The position numbers and the translations under genes are program-made. From Alphaproteobacteria bacterium (lineage in GTDB: Bacteria > Myxococcota_A > UBA796 > GCA-2862545): a stretch of DNA of 64,000 nucleotides. A model generated the notes under the pieces. That model saw only the letters and a list, made by a program, of their open reading frames with translations. It was not told where the DNA came from and made no database searches. Of this stretch, positions 1 through 11,052 are shown piece by piece (positions within the stretch are counted from its first letter, which is position 1; each line of letters starts with the position of its first letter). The DNA is taken from contig JACKEQ010000014.1 of the NCBI GenBank assembly GCA_020632885.1, positions 62,001 through 126,000 of the forward strand, given 5' to 3'.

Positions 1-1114
<1,114 letters not shown>

Positions 1115-1118
<4 letters not shown>

Positions 1119-3388
1119 AGGGCTGGTCGCTCCGAACGCGCCTGATCCTGTTCGTCGTGCTCCTCGTGGGTGCGGCGGCGCTCGTGCTCTGGGCGGTCGT
1201 CCCCCCCTTGCTCTCCAAGGCCGCCAGCCGGTCCCTGGAGAAGCGCAGTCTCGCCGTCACCCGCGTGGTGGCGTCGTCCCTCGGCCCGGCCCTGGACTTC
1301 GACGACCCCGACACGGCAGCCGTCACGCTCGGGCATCTCGCCCAGAACGACGAGGTCGCCTGGTCCGTCGTCCTGGATGCGCAGAGGCAGCCGTTCGCGA
1401 AGCGCGGGGAGCCCACGCGCCTGGACGTGCCCGACGGCGTGATGCACCAGCCCGACGCCCTGCTCACCGCCGTACCGGTCATGGTCGGAGAGAAGCAGGT
1501 GGGCACCCTGGTCGTGGGATGGCGGCTCCACGACCTCCACGCGCTCGAGCGAGCCAATCAAGCCCTCGTGCTGGGCCTCTCCGCGCTCCTGCTGGTGCTC
1601 GGGCTCGCCATCGCGCAGACCACCAGCTTCTTCATCGTGGGTCCCCTGCGCAGCATGGGCGAGGCGGCGCGCCGTGTGGCGGACGGCGAGCTGGACGTCG
1701 GCCGGTTCGGGGTGCGGGCATCCGACGGCTGGCGTACGTCGGCCAACGAGATCGAACAGCTCGAGGGCGCGCTCGCCGCGATGGCCCAGCAGCTCGCCTC
1801 CCAGATCACGCGCGTGCGGGAGGCCAGCCAGCTCGCCCGCGACGCCGCTGACGACGCACGGGAGGCGAGCTCCGCGAAGTCGAGCTTCCTCGCCAACATG
1901 AGCCACGAGCTCCGCACCCCGCTGAACGCCATCATCGGCTACACCGAGATCCTCTCCGAGGACGTGGAGGGCACCGAGTCCGAGGTCATGCTGCCGGACC
2001 TCCAGCGGATCGGTGGGGCCGCGATGCACCTCCTCCGGCTCATCAACGACATCCTCGACATCGCGAAGATCGAGGCGGGTCGCATGGACATCTACGTCGA
2101 GTCCTGCGACGTCGCCGCCACTGCCACCGAGGTCATCGAGACGGTCGTCCCGCTCCTCGAGAAGAGCCGCACGAAGCTCGAGCACACCATCGACCCCGAC
2201 GTCGGCCTGTTCCGCACGGACGTCACGAAGCTCAAGCAGATCCTGTACAACCTCCTCTCCAACGCCGCGAAGTTCACCCGCGAGGGCACTGTCACCCTCC
2301 GCATCCTCCGCATCGCCGGGCAGCTCCACATCGAGGTGGAGGACAGCGGCATCGGGATGACCCCGGAGCAGCTCGCGCGCCTGTTCAAGCCCTTCACGCA
2401 GGCCGACCTCTCCACCACGCGGCAGTACGGCGGCACCGGGCTCGGGCTCACGCTGGTCATGCAGTTCGCCCGCATGCTCGGCGGCGAGGTCTCCGTGCGC
2501 AGCAAGCCCGGCCAGGGCTCCACGTTCACCGTGCTGCTCGCGGAGCAGGCCAGCCGGGTCACGTCCGCCGGCAAGTGGACGGGCGGTTCGTCGGACGCCC
2601 GCCCGCTCATCCTCGTCATCGACGACGACACGGGCGCCCAGGAGTTCATCGGCCGGGCCCTCGACCGCTCGGGGTTCCGCGTCGAGCTGGCCAACGACGG
2701 GCGCGAGGGCATCGAGAAGGCCCGCGAGCTCCTCCCGCTCGCGATCGTGCTCGACGTCATGATGCCCCGCGTGGACGGCTGGAGCGTGCTCGCCGAGCTC
2801 AAGGGAGACCCGACCACGGCGGACATCCCCGTGGTGATGGCCACGATGGTGGACGACCGCGCGCGCGCCATCGAGACGGGTGCGGTGGAGTACCTCTCGA
2901 AGCCCGTCGACCGGAAGCGCCTCGTGCAGGTCCTGCGGCGCTACCAGCCCACCAGCACGGTCCCCCGCGTGCTCGTGGTCGAGGACGACGACGAGACCGC
3001 CCGCATCCTACAGCGGGCCCTGGAGCGCGAGGGGTGGGTCGTGATGCGCGCGGAGAACGGCCGGGCCGGGCTCGAGCGCCTCACGCCCGACACCTCGCTC
3101 ATCCTGCTCGACCTCATGATGCCGGAGCTGGACGGGTTCGGATTCCTCGACGCGCTGCGCGCCGACCCCGCCCGCCGCGACATCCCCGTCGTCGTGGTCA
3201 CGGCCCGCGACCTCTCGGTGGACGAGCGGGCACGGCTCGAGGCCGGTGCCGTCCAGATCCTGCAGAAGGGCGACGAGGTGAACGACGGCCTGCTGAAGTC
3301 CGTGCGTCGCGCCGCTCGCGACCACGCTCTCCGCCAGCCCGCCGAGCCGGAGCGGTTCACTCCTGCCGTCGCACCTCGGCGACCCTGA
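1115..3388 (+). CDS. Hybrid sensor histidine kinase with two receiver domains
   Basis: 757 aa. One membrane helix near residues 9-28 and a second near 150-175 bracket a periplasmic sensor loop. A HAMP-like linker follows, then a HisKA domain with phospho-acceptor His264 in SHELRTPLNA. The ATPase domain has an N box near 378, DSGIGM near 408 and GGTGLGL near 439. Two receiver domains follow, with acceptor aspartates at about D547 (VLDVMMPRVDG) and D666 (LLDLMMPELDG). It starts with GTG inside the previous stop codon. There is no separate output domain, so it probably passes phosphate to an unlinked partner. Its last 32 bp overlap, tail to tail, the YfiR-like gene on the other strand; YfiR-like proteins commonly serve such kinases, so a functional link is possible. 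Confidence 0.93.
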
Positions 3389-3917
3389 GGAAGTCCGACG
3401 CGAAGTCGGCCCCCTCGGCCCGCACCGTCTCCAGGTTCACGAACAGCCGCGGCTTCCCACCCGAGGCGAGCATGCCCACGCCGATCCCCAGGTCGAACAG
3501 CGCTTCGGAACCCGTGAACGTCGTGAGGTGATGCTCGGCGGCCACCTCGAGGACCCCGGGCACCAGCACCTCGGAGCCCGGCGTGACGTAGACCACGTCC
3601 GGCTGCACCTCGGCGAACCGCCTGGCGAGCTCACGCCCGTCCATCGACCGCACCTCGAGCGGCGCCCCGTCCACCTGGACCTTCTCGACGAGCGCCTCCA
3701 GGGCGGCCACCATGTCCACGGACGCCAGCCGGCTGTTGGGCTGGCGGCCGTCGTGCACCACGAGCACCCGGAACGACGGCTCGCCTTCCGTCCGCGCGCG
3801 GTTCCTGTCGTACGACGCCACCTTGAGCAACAGGAGCGCCTGATGCTCCGGACGCACCTCCGACGCCCCGGCGTCGGGTACGAGCCACGCGAACAGCAGG
3901 GGCGCCCAGCCGACCAT
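3357..3917 (-). CDS. YfiR-like (DUF4154) periplasmic protein
   Basis: 186 aa. A hydrophobic N-terminus (MVGWAPLLFAWLVPDAGAS) looks like a signal peptide. The body has the usual DUF4154/YfiR order: a basic segment near residues 30-40 (LLLKVASYDRN), then a strand (FRVLVVHDG), VVYVTP, and a C-terminal IGVGMLASGGKPRLFVNLETVRAEG that matches the family's end. YfiR in Pseudomonas is a periplasmic repressor of a membrane diguanylate cyclase; other members sit beside hybrid kinases. The start codon sits in a TGATG overlap with the barrel gene upstream, so the two are translationally coupled. The 3' end overlaps the convergent hybrid kinase by 32 bp. Confidence 0.8.
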   Translation of the reverse strand: MVGWAPLLFAWLVPDAGASEVRPEHQALLLLKVASYDRNRARTEGEPSFRVLVVHDGRQPNSRLASVDMVAALEALVEKVQVDGAPLEVRSMDGRELARRFAEVQPDVVYVTPGSEVLVPGVLEVAAEHHLTTFTGSEALFDLGIGVGMLASGGKPRLFVNLETVRAEGADFASDFLRVAEVRRQE

Positions 3918-5029
3918 CAGAACCCGACAGCCACCTGGCCGACGGCCCGGTAGGTGGGATCGCCGACCCCGTACGTCGTCATGGCGCCCGAGCCCTTCAC
4001 GACCAGGAACCGCGCCTTCTCCGGATAGGGCCGCAGGATCACGCCGAGCGAGATGCGCTCCCGATCCTGCGAGGGGTCGTCCAGGCCGGGCCGGATGATG
4101 TCCGCCTGCGCGACGGGCTCGAGCCAGTCGGTGATCTCGACCCCAACCAGGAAGTACGAGCCCCAGGTGCGCCGGTCCTCTCCGGAGACCCGCTCCAGGA
4201 CGGCCTCGAAGAACTCCGTCTGGAGGAGCACGGGGCCGGGGTGCCACGAGATGTCGATGCCGTACATCCCGAGCCCGAGCGGCGCCTCGATGGCGTAGCG
4301 TCCGTTGTAGGTAGCCGCACCGGCCGAGAACCCGTTGGGCCCCTGCACACCGAGCCGGAACCCGAGCGCCTTGTTCCCGTTGTAGGCGTCCAGGTGGTTG
4401 TCGCGCATGTCCCGGATGTTCCCGGCTTCCTGCACCACACCGTCCGTCGGGTCGTCGTCGCGCTGCTCCAGCCCGTTCACGATGTAGGTCGCGTAGCCCA
4501 GCCGCCAGCCCTTCCCGAGCTCGGCGCCCCCGCGGAGCTGGAGGCCCACCTCGGCCCACGACACCGGGACGATCTCCTGCAGGACGAGCGGACGGTCCGG
4601 CAGCGGCGTGAGGAACTCGGGGTAGAGGGTCTCGTTGTAGGTGCCCATCGGCACCATGAACTTCCCGACGCGGAAGGTCAGCGCGTCGGAGGGCGTGCGG
4701 ATGTCCACCTGCCCGTAGCGCATCTGGATCTCGCCCCCGCCGTGCTCGTACTCGAGCTGCACCTCGGGCACGACGACGTCCTGGATCTCCGCGCCGACGA
4801 AGACGTTGAAGTAGTGCAGGTCGAAGGTCGGCGCGGTGCCGGTCTCCCCGTACAGCTCGCCCACGGCGTACGCGTGCAGCCAGGGCGAGACCCCGACCTG
4901 CTGGAGCCGGTAGCCGAACGACCCCTCGGCACCGCCGACCGTGTCCACCTCCAACAGCTCGTCGAGCGCGATGTCCGTGACGTCCACGGGCTCTGCGGCC
5001 AGGACCCCGGTCAGGAACGCGAGCAACAT
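3917..5029 (-). CDS. Outer-membrane beta-barrel (porin-like) protein
   Basis: 370 aa. A short signal peptide (MLLAFLTGVLAAEPV) is followed by alternating hydrophobic/polar strands and aromatic residues throughout. The protein ends in Phe (QVAVGF), as outer-membrane barrels do for BamA recognition. Segments such as RVGKFMVPMGTYNE resemble phosphate- and general-porin-like families whose members report on long metabolic barrels. GGGAGG about 6 nt before the ATG is a clear ribosome binding site. It is translationally coupled to the YfiR-like gene downstream and follows the ferritin-like gene by 39 bp. A porin next to a YfiR-like sensor suggests an outer-membrane/periplasmic sensing unit; the solute is unknown. 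Confidence 0.8.
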   Translation of the reverse strand: MLLAFLTGVLAAEPVDVTDIALDELLEVDTVGGAEGSFGYRLQQVGVSPWLHAYAVGELYGETGTAPTFDLHYFNVFVGAEIQDVVVPEVQLEYEHGGGEIQMRYGQVDIRTPSDALTFRVGKFMVPMGTYNETLYPEFLTPLPDRPLVLQEIVPVSWAEVGLQLRGGAELGKGWRLGYATYIVNGLEQRDDDPTDGVVQEAGNIRDMRDNHLDAYNGNKALGFRLGVQGPNGFSAGAATYNGRYAIEAPLGLGMYGIDISWHPGPVLLQTEFFEAVLERVSGEDRRTWGSYFLVGVEITDWLEPVAQADIIRPGLDDPSQDRERISLGVILRPYPEKARFLVVKGSGAMTTYGVGDPTYRAVGQVAVGF

Positions 5030-5068
5030 GCGAGACCTCCCGGCGGGATCTTCGCACGATGGACACCG

Positions 5069-5854
5069 TCAACCCGCCGTCGATTCCCGCACACCTCCCT
5101 CTTCTCGGTTCCCGGGCCATCCTGTTGGAGCCAGATGGACCCCGCGCGACTCGAGGGGCCTCCGGATCCGTGTGTCCAGCACGTGCCCGTACAGCGCGCC
5201 GTTCGCCGGATCGGCACGCAGCGCCGGGAGCAGGGCGGCCACCGCATCGTCCGCCACCCGCTCGAGGCGCTCGACAGCCCGGGCGTCCAGTCTCGGGAGC
5301 GCCCAGTCCAGCACGAGCCAGCCGACGGTCGCGTGGGGAGCCTCGTCGGCCGCGATGCGCGCCAGCACCGCCCGGGTCACGGGGTCCGTCGACCGCGCGA
5401 GCTCACTCGCGATGAGCGGCAGGCTGAAGCTCTCTCCCACGCAGCTCACGCGTACCGCCAGGGCGCACGCACGCTCCACGGCGTCGTCGAAGCCGTCGTC
5501 CACGGGCCGCGCGTGGGGTTCCACCTCCAACGGCACGCCGCCGCCGTACGCGTTGGCCATCCGCGCCGTGAGCTCCACGTGCACCATCTCGTCCGCCACG
5601 AACCGCCCGGCCATCCCGACGAGGTCCACGGGCGCCCGGGCCTCCAGGAGGGCCGTCAGGAGCGCCGAGAAGGCCCCCGCGGCGCACCACTCCTGGTGGG
5701 ACGACTGGGTCCACACCGTGCGCAGGCGGTCGCGCTCGACGTCCGAGAGCCCCACGCCCACGATGTCCCACGGGATGACGTCGATGCCGTCACCCCGGTG
5801 TGCCTGGAACAGGCGCTCGGCCGTCCCACCCATCCACTCCAGCTCGAACAGCAC
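5069..5854 (-). CDS. Ferritin-like (putative di-iron) protein
   Basis: 261 aa. It has the two E...ExxH half-sites of a di-iron four-helix bundle: SSHQEWCAAGAF with DEMVHVEL in the first half, and GESFSLPLIASE with DEAPHATVGW in the second. No signal peptide is visible, so it should be cytoplasmic. I chose the GTG at 5854 because it lies directly after the stop of the upstream gene (TGA, one base, GTG), giving coupling; the open frame extends further up but only through that gene. Possible roles are iron or oxygen handling, or an oxidase. I cannot say which, and no named family was matched with certainty. Confidence 0.7.
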   Translation of the reverse strand: MLFELEWMGGTAERLFQAHRGDGIDVIPWDIVGVGLSDVERDRLRTVWTQSSHQEWCAAGAFSALLTALLEARAPVDLVGMAGRFVADEMVHVELTARMANAYGGGVPLEVEPHARPVDDGFDDAVERACALAVRVSCVGESFSLPLIASELARSTDPVTRAVLARIAADEAPHATVGWLVLDWALPRLDARAVERLERVADDAVAALLPALRADPANGALYGHVLDTRIRRPLESRGVHLAPTGWPGNREEGGVRESTAG

Positions 5855-5855
5855 C

Positions 5856-6224
5856 TCAGACCTCCGGCTTCGCGAGGGGGAGATCGAGGTGCCCGGTGTC
5901 GGTGGGAACCCGGCAGACTTCGGCCTCCCGCGTCCCCACCACGTCGCACCGGCCGTCTCCACGGACCTCGAAGACCGTCAGGGTGAACCTGCGGTCCGCG
6001 ACCCGAACGGCGCAGCCGTCCGGCTGAGCGCTCGGGCTCTTGGAGGCGAGCGTCATCAGGTTGCCGGTCACGCGGCAGGGATCGGTGAGCGGGCGCGCGA
6101 CGTCGCGCAGACCCGCGTGCTCCGTGCTGACGTTGCCTGTGACGCGGCTGGTGTCGACGGGCGGGGATGCGAACGCCGCGGGACCGACGAAGAGCGCGGT
6201 GGCGGCGAGGAGCTTGTGGGCCAT
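5856..6224 (-). CDS. Small secreted protein, unknown function
   Basis: 122 aa. The N-terminus MAHKLLAATALFVGPAAFAS is a good signal peptide with an AxA-type cleavage site. The mature part is short, with four cysteines that could form two disulfides, and ends AKPEV. AGGAGG four bases before the ATG is a strong ribosome binding site. It lies 58 bp after the FecR-like gene and is coupled to the ferritin-like gene. I recognise no family. Confidence 0.65.
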   Translation of the reverse strand: MAHKLLAATALFVGPAAFASPPVDTSRVTGNVSTEHAGLRDVARPLTDPCRVTGNLMTLASKSPSAQPDGCAVRVADRRFTLTVFEVRGDGRCDVVGTREAEVCRVPTDTGHLDLPLAKPEV

Positions 6225-6282
6225 GGGACCTCCTGGGTTCAGGAGGGAGACGGGGAGCCGACCGGACCGTTAGCCGAGAATC

Positions 6283-7149
6283 TCAGAATCCCCGCCCCAG
6301 GACCAACCCGAGGGTCGCGTCCAGCACCGTCGGGTCGAGCCGGGCGAGGCCTTCGCGGTCGACCTCCGCGGGTGCCACGAGCTCTCCGACCCGCATGGCG
6401 ACCCGTTCGCGCTCGGCGGGCGCCACACGCTGCACGAGGTGCCAGAGGGTCAGGGCGTCCGCAGGGGACCGCGCGGCCGCCACCACCCCGTCCGGACCGA
6501 GCTCCCCGCGGTCGTACCCGTCCACGGCAGCCACCAGGGACGCGTCTGCCCCGACGGCCACGGGCATCCCGGTCCGCCCGTCCGGCCACGACGCCGCCAC
6601 GGCACCCGCGGGCACGAAGGACCGTGGTCCCCTGCCCTCCAGGGCCACGGCACCCGAGCGCACCTCGAGCACCGCGGTGCCGTCGGGTGCGACCTCCAGG
6701 GCGTACGCGCAACCGAGATCCACGACCTCCACACCGGGCACCTGCACGAGGAGCCACCGCGCGGGTGCGTCGAGCCGGACGTCCAGCCGACCCACCTCGA
6801 GGGTCAGCCGCGCGCCGTCAGCGGTCTCCCGGCGTACCCGCGTGCCGGGCGTCGCCACGACCTCCCCCCGATCCGCCAGCCGCGCCCGGGCCTCCGCGGA
6901 CGTGTCGAGCCATGCGCCCGCCTCCCACGTGCATCCCGAACAGCTCGCCGTGGACGCGCTCCACGCACCCTCGGACCGCATCTGGAGCGCGAGCATGGCC
7001 CCCACACCCAGCAGGACCACCGCCGCCAGCGCGACCCAGGTGGTCCGGCCGCGCCGAGGACGATGCGCGTACGGCGCCAGGAGGGACTCCAGGCGCGCGA
7101 CCTCGGGGTCGGGTGTGCCCCCTCCGTCGAACAGGTAGTCGTCGCTCAT
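6283..7149 (-). CDS. FecR-like membrane regulator (anti-sigma candidate)
   Basis: 288 aa. A cytoplasmic N-terminus of about 35 residues is followed by one membrane helix (about 36-57). A periplasmic part contains a CSGC pair (C70/C73), then a FecR-like beta-rich region: TPGTRVRRETADGARLTLE, then VEVVDLGCAYALEV and VLEVRSGAV near residues 145-180. FecR-type proteins pass an envelope signal to a partner ECF sigma factor. The start overlaps the ECF gene by ATGA, which supports a sigma/regulator pair. The cytoplasmic part is short compared with classical zinc-type anti-sigma domains, so the inhibitory mechanism is uncertain. Confidence 0.8.
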   Translation of the reverse strand: MSDDYLFDGGGTPDPEVARLESLLAPYAHRPRRGRTTWVALAAVVLLGVGAMLALQMRSEGAWSASTASCSGCTWEAGAWLDTSAEARARLADRGEVVATPGTRVRRETADGARLTLEVGRLDVRLDAPARWLLVQVPGVEVVDLGCAYALEVAPDGTAVLEVRSGAVALEGRGPRSFVPAGAVAASWPDGRTGMPVAVGADASLVAAVDGYDRGELGPDGVVAAARSPADALTLWHLVQRVAPAERERVAMRVGELVAPAEVDREGLARLDPTVLDATLGLVLGRGF

Positions 7150-7661
7150 GGTGCCTCCCCGAGCGCTTCGCGCAACAGCTTCATCCCGCGGTGCAGGGTG
7201 ACCCGCACGGACCCCTGGGTCCTCCCGAGCTGCTCTGCGATCTCCGGACCCGTGAGCCCCTCGACCAGCCGCATCATCAACAGCTCGCTGTAGGCCTCCG
7301 GCAGCCCACGGATGGCCTCCAGGGCCTCGTTCGCCTCGGCGGTCGGCCGCGCGGGGGCGAAGAGCCGCTCGGGCAGCAGGGTGAACCGTCGCCGCCGCCG
7401 GACGGCGCTGGTGGCCAGGTTCCTGGCGATGGCGTGCAGCCAGCCGCCGAAGGCGGCGTCCTCACGGAGGGTCGGGAGCTTCTCCATGGCGCGGGCGAAC
7501 GTCTCCTGGACCACGTCGTCCGCGGTCGCGTGGGGCCCATGGGCCAGCGCGACCGCATGGACACCCGGCGCGAAGTGCGCGTGCAGGGCGTTCCAGGCGG
7601 CACGGTCGCCGGTGCGGGCGGCCGCGACCCAGGGCAGGAACCGGGGGCTCTCGGTGGTCAT
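7146..7661 (-). CDS. ECF-type RNA polymerase sigma factor
   Basis: 171 aa. Region 2 contains DDVVQETFARAMEKL (about 47-61), then a helix FGGWLHAIARNLATSAVRR. Region 4 is LTGPEIAEQLGRTQGSVRVTLHRG (about 135-158), the helix-turn-helix for the -35 element. Length is typical of ECF factors. The ATGA overlap with the FecR-like gene suggests co-control by envelope signals. It lies 30 bp downstream of the propeller gene and probably shares its transcript. Confidence 0.92.
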   Translation of the reverse strand: MTTESPRFLPWVAAARTGDRAAWNALHAHFAPGVHAVALAHGPHATADDVVQETFARAMEKLPTLREDAAFGGWLHAIARNLATSAVRRRRRFTLLPERLFAPARPTAEANEALEAIRGLPEAYSELLMMRLVEGLTGPEIAEQLGRTQGSVRVTLHRGMKLLREALGEAP

Positions 7662-7691
7662 CGCACCCCAGACGACGGCGGAGCGGGTTCG

Positions 7692-9396
7692 TTAACCCGA
7701 GAGCCCCTCCAACCATGCGACGGCGTCGATGGCGCCGTCCGCCACCCCCACCCGACCTCCGGTCACGACGAGCTCGACGCCGCGGGCCAGCCGAAGGCGT
7801 CCGGGGACGAGGCACACGCCGTCGTCCTCCGGCGCGAGGAGGTGGACGCCGGCCCGGATCCAGGCCGCCTGCATCGCCCGATCCGCCCGCAGTCGCTCGA
7901 GGAGCGCGCACAGCGGCTCCACAGCACTCCCGGCCCACGCCCGGAGGCGCGCGACCGACGCCGTCACCCGCGGAGACAGCGGCAAGGCCTCCTCGCCGCC
8001 GAACCCGAGCCCGACGGTCGACCAGCCCAGGTGCCGTCGAAGGGCGAGCACACGCTCCACGCGCCCGTCCACGCGGGCTCTCGCGACCAGGCGGCGCTCG
8101 CGTTCCCGGAGGTCGTCCAGGAGGAGCACGTCCACCAGCGGCAGCACCGGGTCGACGTGGGCCTGGCGGAACCAGAGGGGTGCAGGGTCCCCCGCGCCCG
8201 CCAGGAAGCCCTCGAGGGACTGCGCGCCCCAGACCGTCTCCCCGGTCTCCACCGTGTGCACCACGACACCGCCGGGCTCGCCCGGGTGGTCGGCCCGGCA
8301 CAGCAGGCGTCCCGCGCCGTCGTGGGCCAGCCGGGAGAGGCTCGGGTCGCAGGTGGCCTCCTCCCATCCGGGCCGCACGTCGCGGATCCAGGGCGCTGGG
8401 AGCGCGTCCGGGTCGGCCTCTCGCGGGGGAGCCAGGTCCGGGAGGTCCAGCACGTCGAGCTGGATCGACGCACCAGGCCCTCCGATGGGACCACGGCGGA
8501 GCGGGACGATGCGACCGTCCACCATCACCACCGGGAAGCCCTCCCAGACCCCACCGCGACCGAGGCGCTCGAGGCCTGTCGCGTGCGCGCTGTCGTCCAC
8601 CCACACCGCCACGGGCCCCGCACACGCGAGGAGGGTTCGTTCGTCGCCACACAGCGTCGCACCGTCGGGGACCGGGACCCGGAGGTCCGTGCTGGACGTC
8701 CGCACCACCAGCCCCCTGCCCTCCACGGTGCTCCACGTGGACGCCAGGAGCGAGCGGTCGTTCGCCACGATGGCGTCGACGTGTCCGGGCACGGACCCCC
8801 GACCGGGCACCACGGACACCTCCCCCCCGCCCGACCAACCGTGCTCGACGAGCACCGGAACCCCGTCCAGCACGGCCAGGACGCCCTGGACTGGGTCCTG
8901 TCGCGCGAGGATCGCGCCCGACGGGTCCACGCGCCAGAGGCCGCCCTCCCCCACGAGCAGGACCTCCTCGTGGCCCACCGCCGCGGTCTCCGCCTCGAAG
9001 AAATCGACGCGCCCGACCGGCCGTCCAGACGAGGTCGTAGAAGTCCGTGGTCCCACCGGACCCGACGGCGACCAGCCTCTCCCCGACCCCCACCACCCTG
9101 CCGGGAACACGCCAGCGCTCCGCCGTCGGGCCGAGCATCCGGACCTCCCCCTCCCGGTCGAACACCAGACCCCCGGCCGTCAGCCCGTGCGTCCGACCCG
9201 AGCTCCCCCGACGGCTCACCTGCGCCCAGGGCCGCCCCACGAGACCGCCCGCGGCGAGATCCCAGACCTCCACCGCGTGCACCGGAAGCGTCGGGTCCGA
9301 GAGGCTCGCCGGGTCGAACACCCACACCCAAGCGAGCCCGTCGCGCACGCCCCGAAGGCTCCGCATGCCCGGGCCCGTGTCGACCCAGCCCCGCAA
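7692..9396 (-). CDS. Beta-propeller-like protein A, frameshifted
   Basis: Two open frames together make one protein that aligns end to end with the paralogues at 11053-12045 and 14324-15493. The N-terminal part reads from a TTG at 9396 (LRGWVDTGPGM, GVRDGLAWVW, then HGLTAGGLVFDREGEV) to TDFYDLVWTAGR. The rest reads on in another frame from VDFFEAETAAVGHEE. Removing one C from the CCC at 9012-9014 joins them. TTG is chosen because paralogues begin MRGW/MNGW here and it lies two bases after the histidine kinase stop. Repeats of short hydrophobic strands suggest a WD40/PQQ-like propeller; no signal peptide. Either a sequencing error or a real mutation could explain the break; with a break, only 472 aa from 9110 would be openly readable. 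Confidence 0.65.
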
Positions 9397-9398
9397 CG

Positions 9399-11000
9399 TC
9401 AGACGACCGGGGACAGCGCGGGCGGACGCGAGGGACGCCGACGCCGGGCCGGCTGGCGCGCCGGCAACACGAACCGGAACGTCGTGGGCCCGGGCTCGTC
9501 CAACAGCCGGAGGTCGCCCCCCATGCGCACCGCGAACTCCCGCGAGAGCGCCAGCCCCAGGCCGGTGCCCGGGAGATCGGCGTGCCCGCGAGCGAAGGGC
9601 TGGAAGAGCCGCGGCAGCAGGGCCTCCGGCACGCCCGACCCGTCGTCCCACACGTCGAAGCGCACCTCGTCGCCCTCCTGGGACACCCGGAGCCCGACGG
9701 AGGAGCTCCCGAACTTCACCGCGTTCGACAGGAGGTTCAGCAGCACCTGACGCACGCGCGTCCGGTCGCCCCGCGCGCGCTCCACGTGCCCGTCCACCAC
9801 GAAGGTGAGCCCGGCGCGCTCGGCCACCACGTCGATCGAAGCGACCACCTGATCCACGATCGGCCCGAGCTCGATGTCCTCGCTGGCGAGCTCGACCTTC
9901 CCGGACTCCACCCGCGACATGTCGAGCACGTCGTCGATCAGCTCCAGCAGGTGGCGTCCGCTCGCCAGGATCCGCCCGAGGTCGTCCTTGTCCTGGGAAT
10001 CCCCGGCGTCCTCCTCCAGGATCTCCGCGTAGCCCAGGATGGCGTTCAGCGGCGTGCGGAGCTCGTGGCTCATGCTCGCCAGGAACGTGGACTTCGCCCG
10101 GCTCGCGGCCTCGGCCTCCCGCAGGGCCTCGTGCTGGCGGGCCGCAGCCTCGCGGGCCGGCCGGAGGTCCTGGAGCAACAGGACGCGCCTGCCCGAGGTG
10201 TGCTGCAGGGAGGTCTCCGCGACCGCCACCGGGATGGGCCCGTCCGGCCCGAGCACGACGTGCTCCTCCCCGCGCCGCTGCAGGATGTCCGCCACCGGCT
10301 CGCCAGGCACGATGTCCCGCCCGATCAGCCGGCGCGCCGCCTGGTTGGCCTCCTCGATCCGCCAGCGCGTACCCAGCACCAGCATGGGAGCGGGCGCGCA
10401 CTGCACGAGCTCGCGACGGAAGGACTCCTCGAGGGCGAGGGCCCGGGAGGCCTCCCGCATGTCCTGCTCCCGGCGGATCGACTGCTCCAGATAGCGGTGG
10501 TAGTGCCGCGCCATCAGGGCGAGGAAGGCCCCCACGATGGCGAACGCCGTGAACAGGTCCTGGGACCGCTCGAGAGCGCCCGGGACGCGGTCCGTGCGCC
10601 ACGGCACCGTACCGCCGGTGCCCTCGTAGACGATGTACCCGAGCACCACCGCGGTGCACGCGAGCGTCCCGCGAACGCCCGTCAGGAGCGCCCCCACCGC
10701 GATGGCCGGGACGAGGAGGACCATGTTGTGGCCCTCGGTGCCCCAGTACCTCGACACACCCGCGATGGAGACGGCGAGCACCATGGCCGTCGTGAGGGCC
10801 GCCGCGAGCTGCACCCTGCCCCGGTGCACCAGCAGCGCTGCGAACAGCACGCCTGCGAACAGCAGGCTGCACAGCGCCATGGCCGTCGGGCTCCGATAGG
10901 GGCCCAGGCTCCACATGACGACCGCACCGGCCGCACAGGAGCCGATCAACCACAGCGCTTGCCGGGTCAACCTCGCATTGGCGTGTGCGAGCGGATCCAT
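9399..11000 (-). CDS. Membrane sensor histidine kinase with PAS-like domain
   Basis: 533 aa from the ATG at 11000 (MDPLAHANARL). This start is preferred over one 33 codons upstream because the extra residues are Pro/Ser/Arg-rich with no conservation, and an AGGGA lies before 11000. Five or six membrane helices span about residues 13-170. A short coil follows, then a PAS-like segment (CAPAPMLVLGTRWRIEEANQ, about 200), and HisKA with His312 (SMSHELRTPLNA). The ATPase domain has LLNLLSNAVKFG, DDGSGVPE and GTGLGLALS. There is no receiver, so it needs a separate response regulator, and none is adjacent. It sits between two propeller paralogues, two bases before one and 52 bp after the other. Confidence 0.9.
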   Translation of the reverse strand: MDPLAHANARLTRQALWLIGSCAAGAVVMWSLGPYRSPTAMALCSLLFAGVLFAALLVHRGRVQLAAALTTAMVLAVSIAGVSRYWGTEGHNMVLLVPAIAVGALLTGVRGTLACTAVVLGYIVYEGTGGTVPWRTDRVPGALERSQDLFTAFAIVGAFLALMARHYHRYLEQSIRREQDMREASRALALEESFRRELVQCAPAPMLVLGTRWRIEEANQAARRLIGRDIVPGEPVADILQRRGEEHVVLGPDGPIPVAVAETSLQHTSGRRVLLLQDLRPAREAAARQHEALREAEAASRAKSTFLASMSHELRTPLNAILGYAEILEEDAGDSQDKDDLGRILASGRHLLELIDDVLDMSRVESGKVELASEDIELGPIVDQVVASIDVVAERAGLTFVVDGHVERARGDRTRVRQVLLNLLSNAVKFGSSSVGLRVSQEGDEVRFDVWDDGSGVPEALLPRLFQPFARGHADLPGTGLGLALSREFAVRMGGDLRLLDEPGPTTFRFVLPARQPARRRRPSRPPALSPVV

Positions 11001-11052
11001 CGTCGTCCCTGTCGGACCGGCGTGGAGGGGGCTTGAGCCGGTCCGGGGACGA

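Noticed and set aside
9000..9030. Programmed ribosomal frameshifting in propeller A
   Set aside because: There is no slippery heptamer or obvious downstream stem, and the paralogues are in one frame; a base error or mutation is simpler.
4941..11036. A 2031-codon open frame on the plus strand
   Set aside because: It runs antisense to nine well-supported genes and encodes Arg/Pro/His-rich sequence with no domains, as expected from high GC.
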